Source: Deltaproteobacteria bacterium
GTDB taxonomy: Bacteria; Myxococcota_A; UBA9042; DTJE01
Assembly (NCBI GenBank): GCA_016784945.1
Contig: JADHTP010000004.1
Coordinates: 1 to 35,491 of the forward strand
DNA: 35,491 nucleotides
Reading direction: 5' to 3'
Part shown: positions 1 to 6,600 of the stretch, piece by piece
How the letters are laid out: every line of letters starts with the position of its first letter
Numbering within the stretch: the first letter of the stretch is position 1
The notes under the pieces: model-generated
The model's input: only the letters and a program-made list of their open reading frames with translations
What the model was told of the DNA's origin: nothing
Database searches by the model: none
Program-made: the position numbers and the translations under genes

Positions 1-648
1 AGGCAGCTGGCTGGAAAGATGGGGCTCAAGGACGTGACGGTCTATCACGCATCGGACATGGGCGAGGGCTTCTCCTATTTCATCCTGTACGGAAAATGTC
101 GTCACACCGTGGATTTCACAAGGATCACGGTGCCGAAGATCACCACGCGGACAATGACCTTCAAGGAAGTGAACGAATCCGTGGGTCTCGAAACCGACAG
201 ACCCATCAGGGTCATCGGAGCCTGCACCGGCAGCGACGCCCACACCGTGGGTATCGACGCCATCATGAACATGAAGGGATTCGCCGGTCAGTACGGGCTC
301 GAACGCTACACGGCCTTCGACACCCGGAACCTGGGCAGTCAGGTCGCAAACGATTCCCTGCTGGCCCAGGCGCTGGAATTCGACGCGGACGTGATCCTGG
401 TGTCCCAGGTCGTGACCCAGAAGGACATCCACCTCGGCAACCTTGCCGAACTCGTGGACATGGTGGAGGCCCAGGGAATCCGTGAGCGCGTCCTCATGCT
501 GTGCGGCGGTCCGCGGATCAACCACGAGGTGGCCCTGGAACTCGGCTTCGACGCCGGGTTCGGTTCGGGGACGACGCCCCTGGACGTGGCATCGTACATT
601 GCCCAGGAGGCAATCCGGCGCAGCCTGGCATCGGGAGGCGACTCATGA
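1..648 (+). CDS. kamE: Lysine 5,6-aminomutase beta subunit, 5'-truncated by window edge
   Basis: This is the B12-binding small subunit of adenosylcobalamin- and PLP-dependent lysine 5,6-aminomutase, which moves the terminal amino group of D-lysine or beta-lysine from C6 to C5 during lysine fermentation. Counting from the ATG at position 19, the cobalamin motif DxHxxG is S72-DAHTVG with the cobalt-ligand His at 75, and Lys86 lies eleven residues later, where family members carry the lysine that forms the internal aldimine with PLP. The segment with VTQKD and LCGGPRINHE is typical of the Rossmann B12 domain. The frame is open to base 1. Clostridial KamE has its His near residue 133, so about 55-60 N-terminal residues probably lie outside the window, and the ATG at 19 is internal. 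The alpha subunit kamD is expected just upstream. The stop overlaps the next gene's start (ATGA). Confidence 0.88.
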   Translation, partial: RQLAGKMGLKDVTVYHASDMGEGFSYFILYGKCRHTVDFTRITVPKITTRTMTFKEVNESVGLETDRPIRVIGACTGSDAHTVGIDAIMNMKGFAGQYGLERYTAFDTRNLGSQVANDSLLAQALEFDADVILVSQVVTQKDIHLGNLAELVDMVEAQGIRERVLMLCGGPRINHEVALELGFDAGFGSGTTPLDVASYIAQEAIRRSLASGGDS

Positions 649-1550
649 GCGAGGAATGGAAGGTCCAGTTTCCCATGAACTTCGGCTTCCTGCCCCTGGA
701 GTCGTGCCGCTACGATGGCGCTCGCGTGGCCATCCTGCCGGTACCCTTCGACAGCACCGCGTCCTTCAGATCCGGCGCCCGGGAAGGGCCCCAGGCCATC
801 CTCCGCGCCTCCGAGTCCATCGAGGTGTTCGACCATGAAACGGGCACGGACCTGGTGAACGTGGGTGTGGCCACCCTGCCACCGCCCCTCCTGGACAGGG
901 GAAACCCCGAGGCCATGGTGGACGCGGTGGAAGAAAAGGTCCGCGCCATGGTCAAGGACGGCAAGTTCCCCGTCCTGCTGGGCGGTGAGCACACGGTCAG
1001 CCTCGGGGCCATCCGGGCCCTGGCCGCCGAAGAGGGACCCCTCACCGTCCTTCAGATCGACGCCCATCTCGACCTCAGGGACTCTTTCGACGGCACGCGC
1101 TACAGCCACGCCTGCGTCATGCGGCGGGTCATTGAAGACTTCCCTTCCTGCCGCCTGGTCCAGGTGGGGATCCGCAGCGTGAGCGCGGAGGAGGCAGGCT
1201 ACCTCGAAGAGACCGATCTCCATCCCTTCTTCATGGAACGGGTCAGGGCTCTCGGCCCGAAGTTCGTGGACCGGGTGATCGGCGATCTGGGCGAAAGGGT
1301 CTACCTGTCCCTGGACCTGGACGGAATGGATCCCGCCTGGATGCCCGCCGTGGGCAATCCCGAACCGGGGGGCCTGGGATACTACGATCTGATGGATCTC
1401 CTGCGTTCGGTGTGCACTCGGACCCGCGTGCTTGGCGCGGACATCGTGGAACTCAGCCCGCTCCCCGGAGAGTTCCGGTCCGACGTGGCAGCGGCCAAGA
1501 TCCTGCTCAAGCTCATCGCCTGGCTGTTCAAGGACTCCCCGTCAACCTGA
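645..1550 (+). CDS. speB: Agmatinase / ureohydrolase family
   Basis: The 301-residue product belongs to the binuclear-manganese ureohydrolases; agmatinase, which splits agmatine into putrescine and urea, is the best match. The metal ligands are all present: H116 in GGEHT, D139, H141 and D143 in DAHLD, and D224 and D226 in DLDGMDP. The active-site loop reads VGNPEPGG where relatives have GTGTPEPGG, so the substrate could be another guanidino compound. The start ATG lies in an ATGA overlap with kamE and is preceded by GGGAGG at 632-637, so the two genes are translationally coupled. That is an odd pairing of lysine catabolism with polyamine synthesis. speD, another polyamine gene, lies 4.6 kb downstream on the same strand. 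The family is secure; agmatine as substrate is inferred. Confidence 0.85.
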   Translation: MSEEWKVQFPMNFGFLPLESCRYDGARVAILPVPFDSTASFRSGAREGPQAILRASESIEVFDHETGTDLVNVGVATLPPPLLDRGNPEAMVDAVEEKVRAMVKDGKFPVLLGGEHTVSLGAIRALAAEEGPLTVLQIDAHLDLRDSFDGTRYSHACVMRRVIEDFPSCRLVQVGIRSVSAEEAGYLEETDLHPFFMERVRALGPKFVDRVIGDLGERVYLSLDLDGMDPAWMPAVGNPEPGGLGYYDLMDLLRSVCTRTRVLGADIVELSPLPGEFRSDVAAAKILLKLIAWLFKDSPST

Positions 1551-1605
1551 ATTTCAACGGAAAGACGGACCGCTGCAAGCCCGGAAGTCCTGAATAAAAA
1601 ATACC

Positions 1606-1656
1606 TTGACAGACCAGATTTCCGGAATTAACTTGATAATCAAGACCAGGTTGGTC
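1606..1656 (+). promoter_or_regulatory. Regulatory region with two abutting palindromes ahead of the small Cys protein
   Basis: An AT-richer stretch holds TTGACA at 1606-1611, GATAAT at 1635-1640, a perfect palindrome CTTGATAATCAAG at 1632-1644 and a second inverted repeat GACCAGGTTGGTC (5-bp arms, 3-nt centre) at 1644-1656. The hexamer GACCAG is also present at 1612-1617, 32 bp before its second copy, about three helical turns. TTGACA and GATAAT are 23 bp apart, too far for a standard sigma-70 pair. TTGATA at 1633 could instead be a -35 with the GACCA/TGGTC dyad inside the spacer. The layout resembles an operator overlapping a promoter, as for Rrf2/IscR-type regulators; that assignment is a guess. 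Confidence 0.45.
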
Positions 1657-1691
1657 GTATTTGTCTAATTGGTGGGAATTAGAGGTGCTCC

Positions 1692-1898
1692 ATGAGATTC
1701 ACATACTCCATACCGGAAGTACTCGGCTTTAATGAAGATTTCTACTGTCGTCCCAGGCGCAAGCACCTCCCGTTGGAGAAGTGCCTGGACGATTTCATGG
1801 AATCGAACGCTTTCGAGAAACGGCGTTCGGCCTGTTTCCGTTGTCCCCAGGGACGCCGGAATCGCGAGAGTTTCGCCGAAGGATCGGGCGACGAATGA
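1692..1898 (+). CDS. Small four-cysteine protein of unknown function
   Basis: This 68-residue ORF starts at ATG 1692; GAGGTG at 1682-1687 is a ribosome binding site only about 4 nt from the start. The product is basic and carries four cysteines: C19, C31, C48 and C51. The last two form CxxC (CFRCPQG), and the set C-x11-C-x16-C-x2-C would suit a zinc or iron-sulfur site. It has no signal peptide or membrane segment. It has its own elaborate upstream region and ends 3 bp from the convergent thiolase stop, which supports it as a real gene. I do not recognise a family. The link between Cys content and a possible Rrf2-type operator suggests a redox or metal role, but that is only inference. Confidence 0.6.
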   Translation: MRFTYSIPEVLGFNEDFYCRPRRKHLPLEKCLDDFMESNAFEKRRSACFRCPQGRRNRESFAEGSGDE

Positions 1899-1901
1899 TC
1901 A

Positions 1902-3119
1902 TCAGTTCGTCTTCAACACGGTGGTCACACTGGCACAGATCGGACCGCCGATATTGAACGACGCCGCGTAGGTCGGGTTCTTCACCTGGAGTTCGGCTGG
2001 CGCCTTTCCCGTCAATTGCATGAAGTTCCAACCCACCATGGCAATACCCGTGGCGCTGATGGGATGGCCCTTGGCGATGAGGCCGCCCGAGGTGTTCACG
2101 GGCAGGGCTCCGCCGTTCACGTCCGCCTTGCCATCCACGAAGTATCGTGCCCCCTGGCCCGCCGGCACCTTGCCCAGGATCTCCACGGCCATGGCGCCCA
2201 TGATCCCGAAACAGTCGTGCACCTCCGCCACGCTCAGGTCGTCGGGCTTCACGCCGGCCATCTCGTAGGCGCTCGACATGGCCCGATAGGCGCCCGCGGG
2301 CCGCAGCACGTCCCGCCCGCTGGTGGACAGGGGATCGGTGGCCTGGCCGAATCCCACCAGTTCCACGGTGTCCCCCTTGGGGATCCCCAGGCGCTGAAGT
2401 CCGGTCTCCGTGGCCAGCAGGATCGCGGCGTACCCGTCGCTGATCTGGGAACACTCGAAGGTCTTCAAGGGCAGGCCCTCGGCGATGTATCGATTGGGGC
2501 CGCCCAGGGTCATGATCTTCTCGACGGTCATGTCCACCCCCCGCATCTGGGCCAGGGGGTTGTGGGCGGCATGGCCATAGAAAGTAGTCGGCACGTGGGC
2601 CAGGTCCTCCTCTGATACGCCCCATTCCTTCATGTACTTGTCCATCACCTCGGCGAAGATGTGGGGAAAGACAAACAGTTTGCCCGGTCGATCGTCCGGG
2701 TGGGAGGCCGTGCCGAGAACCTTGCCGATGAGCTTGCCATCAGCCTTGCCTTCGTCGTCGCGCATCTTTTCCACGCCCAGGGCGACGCCCACCTCCCCTT
2801 CACCGAGGAGAAGCTTGTGGATCACGCTGAGAATGGCCTGGCCACCGGAGGCGCAGGCATTTTCCACGGTCTCGATGGGTTTGCCCTCCATCCCTTTTTC
2901 CGACGCCACCAGACCGGACAGCAGGACCTGGTCGTTGAGCAGGGGGGTCAGACAGCCGGCCACCGAACCCACGTCCACGGCCTCCATCTGGAAGTTCCCG
3001 GCCCGGACCAGCCCCTGCAGGGCCTCGCTGATGAGGTCGGGCGCCGTCAGGGCCCCGAGCTTCCCGAAGGGGCTTTGATGGTAGGCGGCAACGTACAGTC
3101 GTTTCTGTGTGGGCAGCAT
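1902..3119 (-). CDS. Thiolase-family protein, SCP-x-like acetyl-CoA acyltransferase
   Basis: This 405-residue cytoplasmic thiolase-fold enzyme would catalyse thiolytic cleavage or Claisen condensation of acyl-CoA. The nucleophilic Cys is C89 in ENACASGG. H301 lies in EVHDCFG and H352 in GGLIAKGHPISATG, a catalytic pair typical of the SCP-x/nondecarboxylating thiolase branch. The C-terminal loop is NIGGPICAS rather than the CxGGG of classical thiolases, another mark of that branch, so substrate and direction are uncertain. AAGGAG sits 8 nt before the ATG. The gene is last in a leftward cluster after selA and a small hypothetical gene; a 26-bp gap separates it from the latter. A role in lysine or fatty-acid breakdown fits the kamE neighbour, but nothing proves it. 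Confidence 0.85.
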   Translation of the reverse strand: MLPTQKRLYVAAYHQSPFGKLGALTAPDLISEALQGLVRAGNFQMEAVDVGSVAGCLTPLLNDQVLLSGLVASEKGMEGKPIETVENACASGGQAILSVIHKLLLGEGEVGVALGVEKMRDDEGKADGKLIGKVLGTASHPDDRPGKLFVFPHIFAEVMDKYMKEWGVSEEDLAHVPTTFYGHAAHNPLAQMRGVDMTVEKIMTLGGPNRYIAEGLPLKTFECSQISDGYAAILLATETGLQRLGIPKGDTVELVGFGQATDPLSTSGRDVLRPAGAYRAMSSAYEMAGVKPDDLSVAEVHDCFGIMGAMAVEILGKVPAGQGARYFVDGKADVNGGALPVNTSGGLIAKGHPISATGIAMVGWNFMQLTGKAPAELQVKNPTYAASFNIGGPICASVTTVLKTN

Positions 3120-3145
3120 GTTGTTCTCCTTTGATGTGAGCTCGT

Positions 3146-3529
3146 TCAGCCGAGCACGGAACGCAACTCGTCGCAGGCGGTCATCAACTGGCGGACCAGT
3201 TGAGGATCCCCTTTCAATCGCAAGGCCACGGCGGAGGTGTTCCGATCCCGCGTCACCCCTTTTACGAAGACATCCCGATCCTCCACGACCTGGGATACCA
3301 GGTTATCGGCCCAGTCCAGGAGGCTAGAGGCCTCCCGTGCGACGCCATCGGGGATCGATTCGCCCGACACACGGACCTTACGGGCCTCCACGAACAGGGC
3401 GCTGATCCGCAGGTAGCGCTCGTCCAGGTCGGGGTGGCTCTCCGATAGGGGCGGCTTCTTTTCCGGCTTCTTCTCCGCCTTGGCCACGGGCTCGCTTTCT
3501 GTCTTGGTCACGGTCTCGTTGTCAGTCAT
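3146..3529 (-). CDS. Hypothetical acidic/basic-tailed protein coupled to selA
   Basis: The 127-residue product has a low-complexity charged N-terminus (Thr, Glu and Lys with KKPEKKPP) over about the first 30 residues. A soluble, probably helical body follows (LDERYLRISALFVEARKV, then SSLLDWADNLVSQVVEDRDV). There is no signal peptide, membrane segment or cysteine pair. The start overlaps the selA stop (ATGACTGA), with AGAGG a few bases upstream inside selA, so it is very probably translated from the selA message. I recognise no family. Its position suggests expression together with SelA but does not show a selenium-related role. Confidence 0.65.
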   Translation of the reverse strand: MTDNETVTKTESEPVAKAEKKPEKKPPLSESHPDLDERYLRISALFVEARKVRVSGESIPDGVAREASSLLDWADNLVSQVVEDRDVFVKGVTRDRNTSAVALRLKGDPQLVRQLMTACDELRSVLG

Positions 3530-4937
3530 TGTCGTCCTCTCCGGCTTTCAGTCCGGCCAGCGCCCTGGCCACCGGTTCGCTCTGCCCATCGAGCAGCGTC
3601 CTCAGGTCCAGGACCAGCCGGCCCCCGTGGACACGCCCGATAATGGCGTTTTCGTTTTCCCGCAAGGACCTCTCGACGAAGGTCTCCGATCGGCCTTTCA
3701 GGCTGACTTCCACCCCGAAAGACGGGATGATCCTGCCCGGCAGGGTGCCTCCGCCCACCTCGGCCTCCGTTGGAACCACACGCAGTTCAAGGCCGGCCTC
3801 GGCCCGGATGCGCTTGACCCTGCGGACCAGGCTCCGGCAGCGTCCCCGCACGGTTTCCGGCGATGCCGCAAGGGCGGCAAGGACCGGAATATCCTCCAGG
3901 CGTCCATCCAGGTGACGCCGCAGGGTGGCCTCCATGGCGGTGATGGTGAACCGGTCCACCCGAAGGGCGCGCAGAAGGGGGTTCTTGCGAAGGCTGTCGA
4001 TGAGGTCCGCCCGGCCCGCGATCACGCCGGCCTGGGGTCCGCCCAGAAGCTTGTCCCCCGAAAAACAGACCAGGTCCGCCCCGGATTCCAGGACATCCTT
4101 TGGCGAGGGTTCATCCAGTCGGGACAGGGGGCCCTGGTCCGTGAGACGACCGCTGCCAAGGTCCGCCGTGAACACCAGTCCGTTGCGCCGTGCGAGATCC
4201 GCCAGTTCCCGGTAGCCGGTCTCTTCCGTGAAACCTACCATCCGGAAGTTCGACTGGTGGGCCTTGAAGATCATGGCGGTGTCCTGCCCCAGGGCCACTT
4301 CGTAGTCCGCCAGGCGCGTCCGGTTCGTGGTCCCCACCTCCACGAGTCGGGCCCCGGACTGGGTCATCACGTCGGGGATCCGGAACCCGCCCCCGATCTC
4401 GATGAGTTCACCCCGCGAGACCACCACCCCCCGACCCGCCGCAAACTCGGACAGGATGAGCAGGACAGCGGCGGCATTGTTGTTGACCACCAGGGCGGCC
4501 TGGGCCGGCATCAACTGCAGCAGCAGCGCCGCGACGTGATCGTGACGGCTGCCCCGGGCGTGGGCGGTCAGGTCGAATTCCAGGTTGTTGTAGGTCGACA
4601 GCCGCTGGTCCACATCCTCCAGCACGGCCCGTGACAGGGGCGCACGACCCAGGTTGGTGTGGATCACGATGCCCGTCAGGTTGATCACGGACCGCAGGGA
4701 TCCGGCGTGGAGTCGGCCCATCCGTCGCCGGGCTTCACGGCCAATGGATTCCGGCGCCATTTCGTCCTCGCCCACGAGGTCGCCCCCGCGAATCCGGTCG
4801 CGCAGCGCCGCGATGGTCCGGCGTACACATTCGGTCAGCACATCCCGGCCCGCCCGTGGATCGGAATCCCCCGGTTTCAGGCAGTCCAGCACCTGGTCGA
4901 CGGCAGGCAATCTCTTAAGGGTATCGGACACATCCAT
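3522..4937 (-). CDS. selA: L-seryl-tRNA(Sec) selenium transferase
   Basis: SelA is the PLP enzyme that converts seryl-tRNA(Sec) to selenocysteinyl-tRNA(Sec) using selenophosphate. From the ATG at 4937 the protein is 471 residues, close to the bacterial norm. The PLP lysine is K296 in FSGDKLLGG (E. coli K295). Other family signatures are INLTGIVIHTNLGRAPLS, VVNNNAAAVLL and TADLGSGR. An alternative GTG six codons upstream would add VLAFAA, but family members begin close to the LPxVDxVL segment, which favours 4937. No clear ribosome binding site is visible for either start. The gene shows that the organism makes selenoproteins. selB and selC are not in the window, and I found no obvious in-frame Sec TGA in the other genes here. 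Confidence 0.95.
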   Translation of the reverse strand: MDVSDTLKRLPAVDQVLDCLKPGDSDPRAGRDVLTECVRRTIAALRDRIRGGDLVGEDEMAPESIGREARRRMGRLHAGSLRSVINLTGIVIHTNLGRAPLSRAVLEDVDQRLSTYNNLEFDLTAHARGSRHDHVAALLLQLMPAQAALVVNNNAAAVLLILSEFAAGRGVVVSRGELIEIGGGFRIPDVMTQSGARLVEVGTTNRTRLADYEVALGQDTAMIFKAHQSNFRMVGFTEETGYRELADLARRNGLVFTADLGSGRLTDQGPLSRLDEPSPKDVLESGADLVCFSGDKLLGGPQAGVIAGRADLIDSLRKNPLLRALRVDRFTITAMEATLRRHLDGRLEDIPVLAALAASPETVRGRCRSLVRRVKRIRAEAGLELRVVPTEAEVGGGTLPGRIIPSFGVEVSLKGRSETFVERSLRENENAIIGRVHGGRLVLDLRTLLDGQSEPVARALAGLKAGEDDND

Positions 4938-4976
4938 GGCCGCAAAAGCTAGCACGGGGCCTGCGGGAAAACAAGC

Positions 4977-5005
4977 TTGACATCCCCTGGGGCGAGTGCC
5001 AACAT
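4977..5005 (+). promoter_or_regulatory. Possible sigma-70-type promoter for the Lys-rich lipoprotein
   Basis: A perfect TTGACA at 4977-4982 is followed after 17 bp by a weak CAACAT at 5000-5005. The element lies in the divergent gap between selA and the lipoprotein gene, about 85 bp before the latter's ATG. The -35 is strong and the -10 poor, so an activator or a different sigma factor may be involved. Confidence 0.35.
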
Positions 5006-5089
5006 TCGTCCCACGTCGACGTCTGTCGGTTCATTAAACGGATGAACGGACGGAACCACGTATTTTTTCCCGGGCTGGAGGAAGAGCCG

Positions 5090-5632
5090 ATGAGGAAACT
5101 AGGAATCGTCGTGGCGGCCGTGGTCGCCCTGGCTTTCGCTGCATCCTGCGCCAAGAAGGCGACACCCGCCGAGTGCAAGGCCGCGTGCCAGAAGCAGGCG
5201 GGTTTTGCCGAGCCGACCAAGCCGGCCGAAGACCCCATCAAGAAGGTCCAGGCTGACTTCGAGGTCAAGGTCAAGGCGCTCCAGAAGGAGCAACTGGCCG
5301 CCATCACGGTGATCGATCAGGAACTCCAGGGCAAACTGGCCGAGGCCAGGAAGGACGCGAAAAAGGAAGCCCTTGCCGAAGAGTACAAGGCCAGGAAGTC
5401 CGAAAAGGCCAAGGAGTTCGCGCCCCGGTTCACCGAACTCAACAAGCAAAAGGCCGACGGAATCAAAGCGGCCACGGAAGCCAAGGCCAAAGCGGAAGCC
5501 GATGCCAAGGCCGCCGCCGAAAAGGCCCTGCAGGATTGTGCGGACAAGTGCGTGAAGGACCGCACCGCAAAAGCCAGGGTGGATTGTCAGCTCAAGGCCA
5601 AGACCCTCGAAGACTTCGGCGGATGCAAATAA
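5090..5632 (+). CDS. Lys/Ala/Glu-rich coiled-coil lipoprotein
   Basis: From ATG 5090, with GGAGGAAG at 5077-5084, the product is 180 residues. The N-terminus MRKLGIVVAAVVALAFAASC is a signal peptide with a plausible but not ideal lipobox (FAASC), so Cys20 would be lipidated. The mature part is almost entirely helical and charged (repeated KAKAEADAKAAAEKA-like stretches), predicting a long coiled coil. Five further cysteines sit in pairs near both ends (AECKAAC, then DCADKC and DC), and the protein finishes GGCK, suggesting disulfides that clamp a helical hairpin. In design it resembles Lpp- or Pal-adjacent spacer lipoproteins but matches no family I know. An upstream ATG at 5042 lacks a signal peptide and is less likely. 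Confidence 0.75.
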   Translation: MRKLGIVVAAVVALAFAASCAKKATPAECKAACQKQAGFAEPTKPAEDPIKKVQADFEVKVKALQKEQLAAITVIDQELQGKLAEARKDAKKEALAEEYKARKSEKAKEFAPRFTELNKQKADGIKAATEAKAKAEADAKAAAEKALQDCADKCVKDRTAKARVDCQLKAKTLEDFGGCK

Positions 5633-6021
5633 CCACCGCCATGCACCGGATTCTGCTCCTCGCAACCTGCCTGACGCTGATCCAGGACATCGCCGTCGCT
5701 TCAGGTGAATGGAAGAAGGTCCATTCCAAGTCGGCGAGTTGATGCTCGACCTGTCCCACGTGCAATCCGTGGCCGACCAGACCGAACTGTTTCTGGCGGG
5801 CGTGGACATGTCCACCGGCCAGACCGGCTTCCCCTCCCTGCAGTCCCTGGTCTACTGGACCCAGGACGGCGGCCAGTTCCTGAAGCCATTCGAGGGCTCC
5901 AGGCCCGTGGAGACCGGTGATGCTCGTGTCGGCCCTTTTGGGCCTGGCGATCCTGGCCCAAAAGGCGGCTCCCGACACACCTGGGTCCCCGACGGTCAGG
6001 TTTTCAAGGCCGCAGACCATC

Positions 6022-6051
6022 TTGACTTTCCAATTTCGTTCTATCGATAAT
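6022..6051 (+). promoter_or_regulatory. Strong sigma-70-type promoter for speD
   Basis: TTGACT at 6022-6027 and GATAAT at 6046-6051 are each five of six consensus bases, with an 18-bp spacer in a locally AT-rich patch of otherwise GC-rich DNA. Transcription would begin near 6058, giving a leader of about 83 nt before the speD GTG. Confidence 0.6.
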
Positions 6052-6140
6052 AGCCCTCGCTTCGGCTCGACTCTCCGGTGGAAGGACCGGCGGGGGTCAA
6101 GCGCGTATCCCGATTGCGGGCTGTTGGGAGGGCCGGGAAC
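6052..6140 (+). promoter_or_regulatory. Structured speD 5' leader
   Basis: The leader contains two short perfect hairpins: CCGGT/ACCGG (arms 6075-6079 and 6086-6090, loop of 6) and CCCG/CGGG (arms 6109-6112 and 6117-6120, loop ATTG). They sit just upstream of the ribosome binding site GGGAGGG at 6126-6132. The position would suit control of speD translation, but I cannot match it to a known AdoMet or polyamine riboswitch. Confidence 0.3.
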
Positions 6141-6545
6141 GTGAAGGCACTGGGACGTCATCTCGTGGCGGATTTCCATGGGTGTGCATCGGACCTGAAC
6201 GATCCGGAACTCGTGGTGAGCACGCTGGTCCGTGCCTGCGAGGTCGCCGGGGCCACTGTAAAGGAATGCACCCGTCACCACTTCAGCCCCTACGGGGTCA
6301 CGGCGGTGGTGATCATCGCCGAATCCCACCTGGCCATCCATACCTGGCCCGAGTACCGCTTCGCCGCAGTGGACCTGTTCACCTGCGGCACGGACGTGGA
6401 CACCATGAAGGCCTTCGAGTTCATCCGGACCGCTCTCAAGGCGTCGCGGGTCGAACTGCAGGACCTGCGCCGGGGTATCATGAGCGACGGTGAGACCGCG
6501 GGCAGGGAGTCCCCCTGTCCCCCGAAGATCCGCGTGGTCGCCTGA
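6141..6545 (+). CDS. speD: S-adenosylmethionine decarboxylase proenzyme
   Basis: This pyruvoyl-dependent enzyme makes decarboxylated AdoMet, the aminopropyl donor for spermidine. From GTG 6141 (GGGAGGG at 6126-6132) the proenzyme is 134 residues, the size of the short bacterial/archaeal SpeH type. The self-cleavage site is E61-S62 in AESHLAIHTWPE; S62 becomes the pyruvoyl group. C82 lies in the conserved FTCG, and H47/H48 precede the FSPYG motif. The C-terminus has a short Pro/Cys-rich tail. No spermidine synthase follows; ftsH is next after 55 bp. With the agmatinase at 645-1550 it supplies both branches of spermidine synthesis (putrescine and aminopropyl donor). Confidence 0.95.
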   Translation: MKALGRHLVADFHGCASDLNDPELVVSTLVRACEVAGATVKECTRHHFSPYGVTAVVIIAESHLAIHTWPEYRFAAVDLFTCGTDVDTMKAFEFIRTALKASRVELQDLRRGIMSDGETAGRESPCPPKIRVVA

Positions 6546-6600
6546 GGGCCCCCGGTCCCCACCGCCAGCCAATGAAGTCCCAAACGTGTAGAATCGGGTC

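Larger units (their letters stand above)
5641..6144 (+). pseudogene. Frame-switching small secreted-protein region, probably a decayed gene
   Basis: Coding character moves between frames here. First, 5641-5742 encodes a signal-peptide-like start (MHRILLLATCLTLIQDIAVAS) followed by GEWKKVHS and an early stop. Second, 5709-6050, in the -1 frame, has very high GC at third positions from about 5740 to 5910 and reads like protein (ELMLDLSHVQSVADQTELF), but has no plausible own start signal. Third, from 5920 the first frame again looks coding (MLVSALLGLAILAQKAAP) with GGAG 8 nt upstream; that ORF ends in a GTGA overlap with speD. The simplest reading is one small exported protein broken by two indels. 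Alternatives are a sequencing error, or separate tiny genes. Its far end, beyond about 6020, is occupied by the speD promoter and leader. Confidence 0.4.

Noticed and set aside
1902..4937. UGA-encoded selenocysteine in genes next to selA
   Set aside because: The thiolase, the small protein and other nearby frames run without in-frame TGA before their proper ends.
3522..4955. GTG at 4955 as the selA start
   Set aside because: It adds six hydrophobic residues absent from relatives; ATG 4937 fits the family N-terminus better.
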